DNA of 59,938 nucleotides from Sphingomonas sp. 8AM. GTDB lineage: Bacteria > Pseudomonadota > Alphaproteobacteria > Sphingomonadales > Sphingomonadaceae. The stretch spans positions 2,531,055 to 2,590,992 of the forward strand of contig NZ_LR733844.1 of NCBI RefSeq assembly GCF_902506455.1, in the 5' to 3' direction. Positions 41,295 to 51,525 of the stretch are shown here, piece by piece. Both the position numbers and the translations under genes were made by a program. The notes below the pieces were generated by a model. It was not told the DNA's origin. It saw nothing but the letters and a program-made list of their open reading frames with translations, and did no database searches. Position 1 is the stretch's first letter. Every line of letters starts with the position of its first letter.

Positions 41295-41372
41295 CGTCGC
41301 CCCGGACCTGATCCGGGGCCCCGCTTCCTTCTCGCAGTAGAAGCGGGATCCCGGATCAGGTCCGGGATGACG
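41295..41372. repeat. REP-like palindromic element, two inverted units
   Basis: CGTCGCCCCGGACCTGATCC at the left end is mirrored by CAGGTCCGGGATGACG at the right end. The inner arms CCCCGCTTCC and AAGCGGGATC also pair. About 78 bp can fold into one long hairpin with a short loop near CTCGCAGTAG. It lies between the convergent hydroxylase and TonB-receptor genes, 24 bp from each stop, so it may serve as a bidirectional transcript end. Confidence 0.8.
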
Positions 41373-41396
41373 GTATGGCAGACGCCACTCCCCGGG

Positions 41397-44219
41397 TCAG
41401 AACGTGACGCTGGCCCCGAGCGTGAACAGCCGCCCGAGCCGGTAATTGTTGATGTCGACGCGGTTTCCGCCCTCGAAGATCTGGAACTCCTGATAGCGCG
41501 TGCCGGTCAGGTTGCGCATCTCGGCCTTGATCTCGACCTTGTTGCTCAGGAAATCGACCGTCTGGCGCGCGACGAAGTCGAGCCGGATGCCCGGCTTCTC
41601 GATAATGTCGGGCTGGAAGCCGGCACCGCCCAGCAGCGACGGCCCGCGATTGGTGACGCGCTCGCTGGCGTAGTTGAACAGCAAGGTCGCCTGCGTGCCA
41701 TTGTCCTTGTCCTCATAGCCGAGCTGCAGGTTGACGAGGTGGTCGGACTGGCCGGTGAGCGGCGCGCCATCGCGGAACAGGCTGGCGGCCGGCGCGAAGT
41801 TGGCCTGGCAACCGCCGAGCATCGTCCCTTCCAGCACGCCGGGGACGCAGCTGCGGTCGGCGGTGAGCGCGGAGTGCGTCCAGGTGTAGTTGGCGATCAC
41901 CACCGCGCGCTTGCCCGCCATTCCGGCGGAGATGAAGTCGAGCGGGATGTACTTCTGCGCCTCGATCTCGGCGCCGTACAATTTGGCGTGCGGCAGGTTG
42001 GTGAAACCGGTCTGGAGCCGCGCGTCGGGGGTCGGGAAGAAGCCGACCTGCTCGATCGGATTGTCGATGCGCTTGTAGAAGCCCGCCAGCGTGATCCGCT
42101 GGTCGCGCGCGAAGAACCATTCGTAGCGCGCCTCGAGGTTGTAGAGTTCCGAGTCCTTCAGCCGGGGATTGCCGAAGAACAGGCGATCCGATTCGAAGTC
42201 GCGGAAGGCCTGCGGAGCCAGCTCGCGGAACTGCGGGCGTGCGATCGTCTTCGACGCGGCGAGGCGCAGCTGCATGTCCTGCGCGAAATTCCACGTCAGC
42301 GTCGCGCCGGGCAGGAAATAATCGTTCTTCAGTCGCGTCCCGGTGGCGTTGACCGGCGTGACGCGCTGCGTGGCGGTTTCGTAGCGGACGCCGACGATCG
42401 CGCGAACGCCGTCAAACGCCTCGGCCTCGGCCTGCGCGTAGCCGGCGTGGACGCGCAGCGAGGCGTCATAGGCGTAGGAGCCGTTCTGCCCGGCATCGAA
42501 GCGCATCTGCACCGCGGTATCGGACGGATTGCCCGCGCCCGGCACCGGGCAGCCGTTCACCACATCGGGCGACAGCAGGTAATCCGGGCGGAACAGGTTG
42601 CACGGGAACGGGATCGCCCCACCCGCTACCGTCTGATAGGTGAACGGCAGGCGCGTCGAGGTGCGCTCGTTCTCCGAGTAATAATAACCCGCCGACAACG
42701 TCATCGGGCGCTCGCCCTGGAACTTGTAGGCGACGTCCGCCTGACCCGAATAGAGGTTCTCGTTCAACTCGCTGAACACGACGGTCGCGAAACGGTCGAA
42801 AGCGTTGGTCGCCTGCCACACGCCCGGGCAGCTTACGCCGGTATCGGACACCGGCGCATTGCCCAGATCGGTGTTGAGCGACGTGTTGCACAGATAGATG
42901 AACTGGCGCTCATAGGGTGAATTACGCTGCGAATTGGCATAGGCGCCGCGCACGTCGATCGACAGATCCTGCAAGGGCTTGAACTCGCCGACCAGCTGCG
43001 TTTCGATCAGCTTGCGCTCGAACCAGCTGGTGTTCTGCTGGAACAGCGGGTTGCCGCTGGAATTGTTGTAGACGGTCGCCGCCGAGGCGCGCCCCTGCTT
43101 GAGGGTGTCGTGGATGTAGACGTTGGTCCAGCGGATCTTGTTCTCGCCAAACTCCGCGCCGAACCCGAGCAAGCCGTTCACCACCGCGCGATTGTCGGTG
43201 ATGACGGTCTGGAAATCGTTACGGATCGTGCCGTCGTTGCTGACGGTATCCTGCTGCACCGCGTCGCGGGTGCGCCAGTTGTTCGAGACACCGACACTGC
43301 CGATCAGCCCGACGCGCGTGCCGCCGAGATCGCCGGTGACGCCGAGGTCGAGACTGCCCGAATAATTGGCGGGAATGTCGCTGTTGCGCTGGAGCAGGGT
43401 GGTGCGCGCGTTCGACAGCTGCAGCACCTGCGCACCGGGGATCACACCAGTGCCGGTCGGCGCCTGCCTGATGAAATCGGGGACGTTGCGCTCGCCGCCG
43501 TCATAGCCGAGCCAGTCGGTCTTCGACCCGAAATAGGTATAGCCGAGCCGCCCGGTCGTCTCGGTGTCGATCCCGCCCGAGGCGCCGACGGTGAAGAAAT
43601 TCTCGTCGGGGATCGCCTTGGTCGTCAGGTTGATGACGCCGCCGCCGAACTCGCCGGGATAATTGACCGAATAGGTCTTCTGGACCAGCGCCGAGCCGAC
43701 GACGGTCGTCGGGAAGATATCCAGCGGAACCGTCCGGCGCAGCGGCTCGGGGCTGGGCAGCGGCGAACCGTTGAGCAACGCCGACGAATAGCGATCGCCG
43801 AGCCCGCGTACGAAGACATAGCCGTTGCCGACCACCGACAGGCCGGTGACGCGGGTCAGCGCGCCCGCGATGTCGCCCTCGCCGGTCCGCGCGATGTCCG
43901 CGCTCGACAGCACGCTGACGACCTGCGCGGTAGCGCGGACCGCATTGGGGATGTTGCGCCCGACGACGACGATGTCGCCAGCCGTGCTGGCGTCTACGCC
44001 GGGGGCGGAGATTTCGGCCTGATCGTCCGCACCGCCAGGCACGGCGTCCTGCGTCGCCTCTGCCTGCTGTTCGGCAGAAGCCGCCTGGCCGGGCGAGGTC
44101 GTGCTGGTCTGCGCCGGGCCGGCGGGCGTCGACGGGGCCGGAGCGACCTGCGCCAGCGCCGCGGGGGCGACCAGCGTGGTCGTCAGAAGAAGGAGCGTGG
44201 CGAGAGTGCGCTGGCGCAT
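41397..44219 (-). CDS. TonB-dependent outer-membrane receptor paired with a beta-helix lipoprotein
   Basis: The 940-residue precursor has a signal peptide (MRQRTLATLLLLTTTLVAP...LAQ). A Pro/Ala/Gln-rich stretch follows, then a TonB-box-like acidic segment (DIVVVGRNIPNAVRA). The plug domain has ADIARTGEGDIAGALTRVTG and GNGYVFVRGLGDRYSSALLN. The 22-strand barrel ends in a terminal aromatic, GASVTF. In the plug, VNYPGEFGGGVINLTTKAIP is characteristic of a receptor subtype seen next to right-handed beta-helix lipoproteins. The ligand is not evident; no siderophore or vitamin B12 genes adjoin. MRQRT at 44219 is the start; a longer frame would cross the intergenic hairpin. It is the second gene of its operon. 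Confidence 0.9.
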   Translation of the reverse strand: MRQRTLATLLLLTTTLVAPAALAQVAPAPSTPAGPAQTSTTSPGQAASAEQQAEATQDAVPGGADDQAEISAPGVDASTAGDIVVVGRNIPNAVRATAQVVSVLSSADIARTGEGDIAGALTRVTGLSVVGNGYVFVRGLGDRYSSALLNGSPLPSPEPLRRTVPLDIFPTTVVGSALVQKTYSVNYPGEFGGGVINLTTKAIPDENFFTVGASGGIDTETTGRLGYTYFGSKTDWLGYDGGERNVPDFIRQAPTGTGVIPGAQVLQLSNARTTLLQRNSDIPANYSGSLDLGVTGDLGGTRVGLIGSVGVSNNWRTRDAVQQDTVSNDGTIRNDFQTVITDNRAVVNGLLGFGAEFGENKIRWTNVYIHDTLKQGRASAATVYNNSSGNPLFQQNTSWFERKLIETQLVGEFKPLQDLSIDVRGAYANSQRNSPYERQFIYLCNTSLNTDLGNAPVSDTGVSCPGVWQATNAFDRFATVVFSELNENLYSGQADVAYKFQGERPMTLSAGYYYSENERTSTRLPFTYQTVAGGAIPFPCNLFRPDYLLSPDVVNGCPVPGAGNPSDTAVQMRFDAGQNGSYAYDASLRVHAGYAQAEAEAFDGVRAIVGVRYETATQRVTPVNATGTRLKNDYFLPGATLTWNFAQDMQLRLAASKTIARPQFRELAPQAFRDFESDRLFFGNPRLKDSELYNLEARYEWFFARDQRITLAGFYKRIDNPIEQVGFFPTPDARLQTGFTNLPHAKLYGAEIEAQKYIPLDFISAGMAGKRAVVIANYTWTHSALTADRSCVPGVLEGTMLGGCQANFAPAASLFRDGAPLTGQSDHLVNLQLGYEDKDNGTQATLLFNYASERVTNRGPSLLGGAGFQPDIIEKPGIRLDFVARQTVDFLSNKVEIKAEMRNLTGTRYQEFQIFEGGNRVDINNYRLGRLFTLGASVTF

Positions 44220-44245
44220 GTCGAAATCCAGTCTGGTTCTAATAA

Positions 44246-44287
44246 GCGGACCCGGGGTGGCGCGATCAGGCGCTCCCCGGGCTCCGC
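44246..44287 (-). terminator. Strong intra-operon hairpin, possible attenuator
   Basis: GCGGA-CCCGGGG (44246-44257) pairs with CCCCGGG-C-TCCGC (44275-44287), a 12-bp stem with one bulged C. On the minus-strand transcript it is followed by TTATTAG. It lies between the lipoprotein gene and the TonB-receptor gene, so it may end a share of transcripts and set a lipoprotein excess. The T-run is weak, so processing or mRNA protection is an alternative. Confidence 0.5.
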
Positions 44288-44314
44288 CGAGCATCACGAG
44301 GGGCTAAGCGCGCC

Positions 44315-45979
44315 TCAGCGGCCCTGGCACTGGAAGTAGATCGAGTTGAAGGTCGGCGGGCCGACGTCCTGCAACGCGCTGTTGGCGGGGCGGATCGTCG
44401 TGCGCGTGTCGCCCGAGCCCGCGCCCGCGATGAGGTTGACGCACGCCTCGCCCGCCGGAGCCTTCACGATCCCGTTGACGAACGCGAAGTCCGCCCCGCC
44501 TCGCAGACGGATCGCCGCGACCGGGTTGTTGGTCGAATTGGTCTGGATGAAGGTGAAATTGGCGTAGCGGCCGTAGGTGCGTGGCAGCAGGTCCTCGGCA
44601 TTGTTCGAGTCGATCTCGGTCGCGAACGAGTCGTTGGTGGCGCCATTCGCCTTCTGTGCGGCGATGATGAACTGCATGAAGCCGCGCCAGCCGTTGTCGA
44701 CGTCGAAGCCATCGTCATCCGCGCCGGTCACGACGAAATACTTCAGGTTGGTGGTGCCACCGAAGATCTCGATCCCGTCGTCGGCCGAATTGTGGCTCTG
44801 GACGTGGTCGATTGTCGTGCCCGAGCCGGTGCCGCCCAGCGTCAGGCCCTGCAGCTCATTGCCTTCGCTGATCGCGATCCCGGTGTAGCGGATCTGGACG
44901 TACTGCATCGTGCCCGAGCTGTCGGCGGCATCGGTGCCGCCGTATTGATGCCCGCTCACACCCTCGATCTGCTGCTGGCACGGCGTCGTTGCGCCCGCCG
45001 AGGTGCCGTCCGCGGTGTTGGGGCCGGTGCCGGTGGCGCAGACCGCGGTCGGCGCCTTGCCGAGCAGGATCACCCCGCCCCACAGGCCTTGCGACGAGTC
45101 CGACACGCCGTTGTTGGCGAGGTTCTGCTGCGCGGTGAAGATGATCGGCGCGTCGGCGGTGCCGACGGCGTTGATCTTGCTGCCACGGTTGACGAGCACG
45201 ACGTCGTTCGAGGTTTCGGTCGAGTCCGCCGCGAGCACGACGCCCGGCTGGATCGTCAGCGTCGCCGCCGCGCCGCCGTCGACGCCAACCTCGGTGAGGC
45301 CACGGAACCGGTAGACGAGGCCGGGCACCTTCGCGAGGGTGAGGTCGGCAGTGATGATCGCCGGCAAGCGGCAGTAGCGGAACGTGCCGGCGGTCGTGAC
45401 CGAACCTGCGCTGTTGCGGATTTCATTGGTGCCGTCATCGGTCAGGCCCGTCGGGCAGGACGCCGCCGGCGTGCCGGTGCCGATCGACGGCACCGCGGTG
45501 CACGCGCCGCTGTTCAGGAACGTCGCGCTCGACGAATTGCAGGTCCAGCCCGAGAACGCATTGTCGTTCGGGCCGCTGAGCGCACCGACGAAGCTGGTGT
45601 TCTGGATGAAGCCGGTGTTGCCCAGCACGGTCTGCGGATTGCTGGCGGTCGCGAGCGAGGTGCCGCCGACCGGGTAAACGCCGCCGAGGGTCGTGCCGAA
45701 GCCGTTGACATTGTTGTTCTGCCCGGCGTTGACGATCGCGAGCTGCTCGTCGGCGGTGATCGTCACACCCGACTGCGTGGTGGCGGCGGCGAACTGCGCG
45801 GCGGTCAACGGGGTCGGCGTCGCGGTGCCAGTCGGGGTCGGCGTCGGGGCGGGCTGGTTGATCGTGATCGGAATGCTGCCTGCACCCGGCGACGCCACAT
45901 CGTCCGCACCGCACGACGCCAGCAACAAAGCGGCACTGGATGCCAGCAGCATGTGGCTGCGGCGGCTGAAGCTGACCAT
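44315..45979 (-). CDS. Lipoprotein with right-handed beta-helix domain, partner of the TonB receptor
   Basis: The 554-residue precursor has a clear lipoprotein signal, LLASSAALLLASCGADD, with lipobox LASC. A Pro/Thr linker (PTPTPTGTATPTP) is followed by a domain rich in Asn, Ser, Thr and Gly. From about residue 230 it shows parallel beta-helix rungs such as LTIQPGVVLAADS, NGVSDSSQGLWGGVILLGKA, IDHVQSHNSADDGIEIFGG and FVVTGADDDGFDVDNGW. Several Cys residues may form disulfides. It is the promoter-proximal gene, 95 bp ahead of the receptor gene, and has GGGAG before the ATG. It probably sits at the outer membrane and captures or processes the receptor ligand (inference). Confidence 0.8.
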   Translation of the reverse strand: MVSFSRRSHMLLASSAALLLASCGADDVASPGAGSIPITINQPAPTPTPTGTATPTPLTAAQFAAATTQSGVTITADEQLAIVNAGQNNNVNGFGTTLGGVYPVGGTSLATASNPQTVLGNTGFIQNTSFVGALSGPNDNAFSGWTCNSSSATFLNSGACTAVPSIGTGTPAASCPTGLTDDGTNEIRNSAGSVTTAGTFRYCRLPAIITADLTLAKVPGLVYRFRGLTEVGVDGGAAATLTIQPGVVLAADSTETSNDVVLVNRGSKINAVGTADAPIIFTAQQNLANNGVSDSSQGLWGGVILLGKAPTAVCATGTGPNTADGTSAGATTPCQQQIEGVSGHQYGGTDAADSSGTMQYVQIRYTGIAISEGNELQGLTLGGTGSGTTIDHVQSHNSADDGIEIFGGTTNLKYFVVTGADDDGFDVDNGWRGFMQFIIAAQKANGATNDSFATEIDSNNAEDLLPRTYGRYANFTFIQTNSTNNPVAAIRLRGGADFAFVNGIVKAPAGEACVNLIAGAGSGDTRTTIRPANSALQDVGPPTFNSIYFQCQGR

Positions 45980-46102
45980 GAACTCACTCCCTTCGAGATT
46001 CGGGCCCTTTTTCCAGGGCCCTGATCCGAGTCGGACCTGACTGTCCGCTCGATCGTCGAGAGCGCCGCTAGGCGGCTAAGATGACGGCTGAATGCGATTT
46101 CA

Positions 46103-46142
46103 GAGACCGTTGCGTGACGCATCCGTTACGGTTGCATGACAT
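46103..46142 (-). promoter_or_regulatory. Four 7-bp boxes in 11-bp phase, PhoB-operator-like
   Basis: On the minus strand ATGTCAT (46142-46136), CCGTAAC (46131-46125), GCGTCAC (46120-46114) and CGGTCTC (46109-46103) follow each other every 11 bp. The PhoB consensus is CTGTCAT-N4-CTGTCAT. The first, third and fourth boxes keep GTCA, GTCA and GTC; the second is weak. The array lies about 124 bp upstream of the lipoprotein start, a normal distance for an activator site. Confidence 0.45.
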
Positions 46143-46539
46143 GTGCGAAGGCGGGACGTTTCGAGCGTCGCGATCAATCAATCACTTACGTCATTTCCGC
46201 GCAGGCGGGAATCCAGACGCGCCGGTGATCGCGAAGATTGTCGCGCCAGAGGGTCGAGGCCGGATCGACTTCCACCGGGCACTCGACTTCTTTCGTCATC
46301 CCGGATGTGATCCGGGAGCCCGCTTGTACCGGAGGTGCCGAAGAAGCGGGGCCGCAGTTCGGGTCCGGGGGGGACGGAGCAAGGAGGCTATCTCCCGACG
46401 AACAAGGCCGATCGGTCACCGGGACCCTGAAGGTCGATCTCGAGCCTGGCTCGCGCCTTCGCGGCGCAGCTGCGAGCCACGGACGCAAACGCGAAAAGCC
46501 CCGCTGGTCGCTGACCCGCGGGGCTTTTCGTGAACCGGA
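46143..46539. other. Intergenic region with two kinds of repeat, no gene recognised
   Basis: The gap between the lipoprotein upstream region and tRNA-Val holds a half element CGTCATTTCCGCGCAGGCGG (from 46189, about 30 bp). This belongs to a second repeat type often written CGTCATTCCCGC...GGCGGGAATCCA. It also holds a degraded two-unit CCCGGA element (46294-46376). A short hairpin with AAAAGCCCCGC/GCGGGGCTTTTC arms (46495-46530) lies beside the tRNA on its 3' side and could be its transcript end. No frame looks coding. Confidence 0.6.
46294..46376. repeat. Degraded two-unit REP-like element
   Basis: The left unit CGTCATCCCGGATGTGATCC is well kept. The right unit, GGTCCGGGGGGGACG, has lost part of the symmetry. 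Spacing between units (about 45 bp) and the GAAGCGGGGCC inner arm match the intact copies at 3493 and 41295. Confidence 0.6.
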
Positions 46540-46614
46540 TGGTGGGCGCGACAGGGATTGAACCTGTGACCCCACCCGTGTGAAGGGTGTGCTCTACCGC
46601 TGAGCTACGCGCCC
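46540..46614 (-). tRNA. tRNA-Val (anticodon CAC)
   Basis: The minus-strand cloverleaf has acceptor GGGCGCG/CGCGCCC and D arm GCTC/GAGC. Anticodon stem CACCC/GGGTG has loop TTCACAC (anticodon CAC). The T arm has GGTTCAATCCC and CCA is encoded. It reads GUG. Confidence 0.97.
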
Positions 46615-46675
46615 ATCCGTTGGCGGAGCGGCGCAATTACGCAAGCCCCCCGGCCCTGTCCAGAGCAAATCCGCG

Positions 46676-46948
46676 TCAGTTGAGCGAATCCTTCAGCACC
46701 TTGCCGGCCTTGAACTTCGGCTGGCTGGACGCCTTGATCGTCATCGGCTCCCCGGTGCGCGGATTGCGCCCGGTCGAGGCCTTGCGCTTGCTGACCGCGA
46801 AGGTGCCGAAGCCGACCAAACGGACTTCGTCGCCCTTCTTCAGGCAAACCGAGATGGTGTCGAACACCGCCTCGACCGCGCGGCTCGCCTCGTTCTTCCC
46901 CAGTCCGGCGGCCGTCGCGACCTGCGCGATCAGTTCCTGCTTGTTCAT
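46676..46948 (-). CDS. hupB: DNA-binding protein HU
   Basis: The 90-residue histone-like protein begins MNKQELIAQVATAAGLGKNE. It contains LVGFGTFAVSKRKASTGRNP, the DNA-contacting beta-arm with GRNPRTGEP, and ends KAGKVLKDSLN. Homodimeric HU compacts and bends DNA without strong sequence preference. The lon-hupB order, both on this strand, is conserved widely in proteobacteria. A terminator lies between them, so hupB probably has its own promoter in the 100 bp upstream of 46948. Confidence 0.96.
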   Translation of the reverse strand: MNKQELIAQVATAAGLGKNEASRAVEAVFDTISVCLKKGDEVRLVGFGTFAVSKRKASTGRNPRTGEPMTIKASSQPKFKAGKVLKDSLN

Positions 46949-47049
46949 CCCGCAAAACCCCACTTTCAGAAATTCATTACGACTATGGAATGGATTCGCG
47001 GATCGAAGCCCGCATCCGGCCATTAACGCGCGCGCCCACTGCGGAGTCA

Positions 47050-47085
47050 AACGAAACCGCCGCACCGGAACACCGGTACGGCGGT
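47050..47085 (-). terminator. Rho-independent terminator of lon
   Basis: On the minus strand ACCGCCGTACCGG pairs with CCGGTGCGGCGGT (13 bp, one wobble) across TGTT and is followed by TTCGTTTG. It starts about 27 bp after the lon stop and separates lon from hupB. Confidence 0.8.
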
Positions 47086-47111
47086 CGCAATCGCCTGACA
47101 ATCTATGTGAA

Positions 47112-49506
<2,395 letters not shown>

Positions 49507-49508
<2 letters not shown>

Positions 49509-51267
49509 GGATACTCCGGTGCCGCCGGTCGGCGACGGCCTATACCCTTTATATGGTGCGTTCGCGCGCGGCATCAATCTTCTGCTCGCGCTCGCCGTCC
49601 CGGTCGCGGCCGCCGCCGCGCAACTGCCCGGAAAGGGCGAGCCACCGATCAGCGAACAGACGCAGCTTTCCGGGGGCGTACGCCCCGCCGGACAGGCCGA
49701 CCTGACACTGCGCTCCGCGGACCTGTCGTTCGCCCCGGATCCGGCGACCCGCCGGATGATGGCGCGCGCGGCGCTGGTCGTGGCGGCGAAGCGCGACGTG
49801 GCGGCGATCACGCTCGACCTCGATTCCAACTACAAGGTGGAGTCGGTGACGGTCGACGGCAAGCCGGTGCGGATCACTCGCCCCGACGGCAGGATCGTCG
49901 TGCCGCACGCACTGGCGCGCGCGGCGCAGGCCGCAATCGTAATCGTCTACGAAGGAACGCCGCATGTCGCGGTGAACGCGCCGTGGGACGACGGCATGGT
50001 CTGGTCGCAGACCCCGGACGGCCAGCCGTGGATCGCGAGCACGACCGAAGGCTATGGCTGCGACCTGTTGTGGCCGTGCCTCGACTTTCCGACCGGCGAG
50101 CCAGAGGTGGCCACGCTCCACATCATTGCGCCCAAGGGCCTGAAGGCCCCCTCCAACGGGCGGCTGCTGAAGGTCGAGACGCTGCCCGATGGCCGCACCG
50201 TCTGGCATTGGCGCGCGCGGCAGCCGAACACCTACGCGATCGCGATCAACATCGGGCCGTACGAGGTGATCGAGGGCAGCTACAAGAGTCGCTATGGCAA
50301 TACGATCCCGCTTTATTACTGGCATCTGCCCGGCGAGGGCACGCAGGCGAAGAAGCTGTTCGACGAGTTCACGCCGACGCTCGACTTCTTCGAGAGCGTG
50401 ATCGGCCCCTACCCGTTCGGCGACGAAAAGCTGGGTGTGGTCGAGACCCCGCACAAGGGCATGGAGCACCAGACGATCAACGCCTATGGCAATGGCTATG
50501 CCAAGGCCCCGGAGGGGTTTGACTGGCTGTTCCACCACGAATTCAGCCATGAATGGTTCGCCAACCAGCTGACCGCCGCCAATTGGGACGATTACTGGCT
50601 GCACGAGGGCTTCGGCAGTTACATGCAGCCGCTCTACGGCCAGTGGCGCGAGGGCGACGCGCGCTACGCGGTGATGCTGGAGGTGCAGCGCAACCAGATC
50701 ACCAACCGCGCCCCGATCGTGCGGGACCGCGTGCTGACCGAGGAAGAGGTCTATGAGCCAAGCAAGGGCGGCGCGGGCACCGACATCTATTACAAGGGAT
50801 CGTGGACGCTCCACACGCTGCGCTGGCTGATCGGAAACCGCGCCTTTTTCGATTCGATACGCCGGGTCGTTTATGGGCGGCGCGATCCAAAGCCGGGCAA
50901 TTTCACGCCACGTTACGGCTCGACCCGCGAGTTCGAGACGATCGTGCAGGAGGAAAGCGGGCGCGATCTGTCGTGGTTCTTCGACACTTATCTGCGCGAT
51001 CGTGCGTTGCCCGAGCTGGTGACGACCCGTGACGGTAACCTGCTGCGGCTCGCCTGGCGTACAGAGCGGGCGCGGGTCTTCCCGATGCCCGTCGAACTGA
51101 CGGTCGATGGCGTGACGCAACGCGTCCAGCTTCCCGACGGCACGGCGACCGTCACCGTGCCGGCCGGGGCGCATGTGGTAATCGATCCGGCGGCGCGCAT
51201 TTTGCGCCGCTCGGTCGCAGTGGAGGAGTACCAGCAATGGCGACAGCAGCAGCAAAAGCCCCGCTGA
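49507..51267 (+). CDS. Exported M1-family metallopeptidase (aminopeptidase)
   Basis: The 586-residue precursor has a hydrophobic signal region at about residues 22-38 (INLLLALAVPVAAAAAQ) and an aminopeptidase N-like fold. The zinc motif is HEFSHEW at about residues 344-350, with the third ligand Glu in WLHEGFGSY. The GMEHQTINAYGN segment is the GxMEN-like exopeptidase site, here GMEH rather than GAMEN. The C-terminal domain is short, as in the smaller M1 group. ATG 49507 is the only reasonable ATG before the signal; GTG 49519 is an alternative. No Shine-Dalgarno sequence is clear. It would act in the periplasm on peptides. Confidence 0.85.
49548..49577 (-). promoter_or_regulatory. lon: Predicted promoter of lon inside the peptidase 5' codons
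   Basis: On the minus strand TTGATG (49577-49572) and TATAAA (49553-49548) are 18 bp apart, a good vegetative promoter with a start near 49541 and a 33-base leader. No heat-shock sigma-32 pattern of the CTTGAAA/CCCCATAT kind was recognised. The site falls inside the codons of the M1 peptidase signal peptide. Confidence 0.5.
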
Positions 51268-51482
51268 CCGAACGGGTGATCGAGATGGCAGCGATCTTCA
51301 TGATCGGTGACGGGCTGCTCGGACTGACGCAGACCGAGCGGCATACCGAGCTGTGGAAGGAGCGCGCGCTGGGCGCCGAGCGGACGGTGCGGCCGTTCGT
51401 CGGGCGACCGGGCCGGCGACGCCTCTATGCGCTGGTGCAGGTCGCCGCGGGGCTGGCGTTGGCGGCGCGGCAGCGGGGCTAA
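51237..51482 (+). CDS. Small protein of unknown function overlapping the peptidase gene end
   Basis: The 81-residue frame overlaps the last 31 bp of the M1 peptidase gene. A strong GGAGGAG lies 8 bp before ATG 51237, which favours real translation. The sequence has an N-terminal helix TERVIEMAAIFMIGDGLLGL (moderately hydrophobic), a basic middle (GAERTVRPFVGRPGRRRLY) and a short C-terminal hydrophobic part (LVQVAAGLALAA). I do not recognise the family. It could be a small membrane-associated protein translated from the peptidase mRNA. Confidence 0.55.
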   Translation: MATAAAKAPLTERVIEMAAIFMIGDGLLGLTQTERHTELWKERALGAERTVRPFVGRPGRRRLYALVQVAAGLALAARQRG

Positions 51483-51525
51483 CCTCGCGACGCCCGTCAT
51501 GCGAGCGTAACGAGGCAACGACGAG

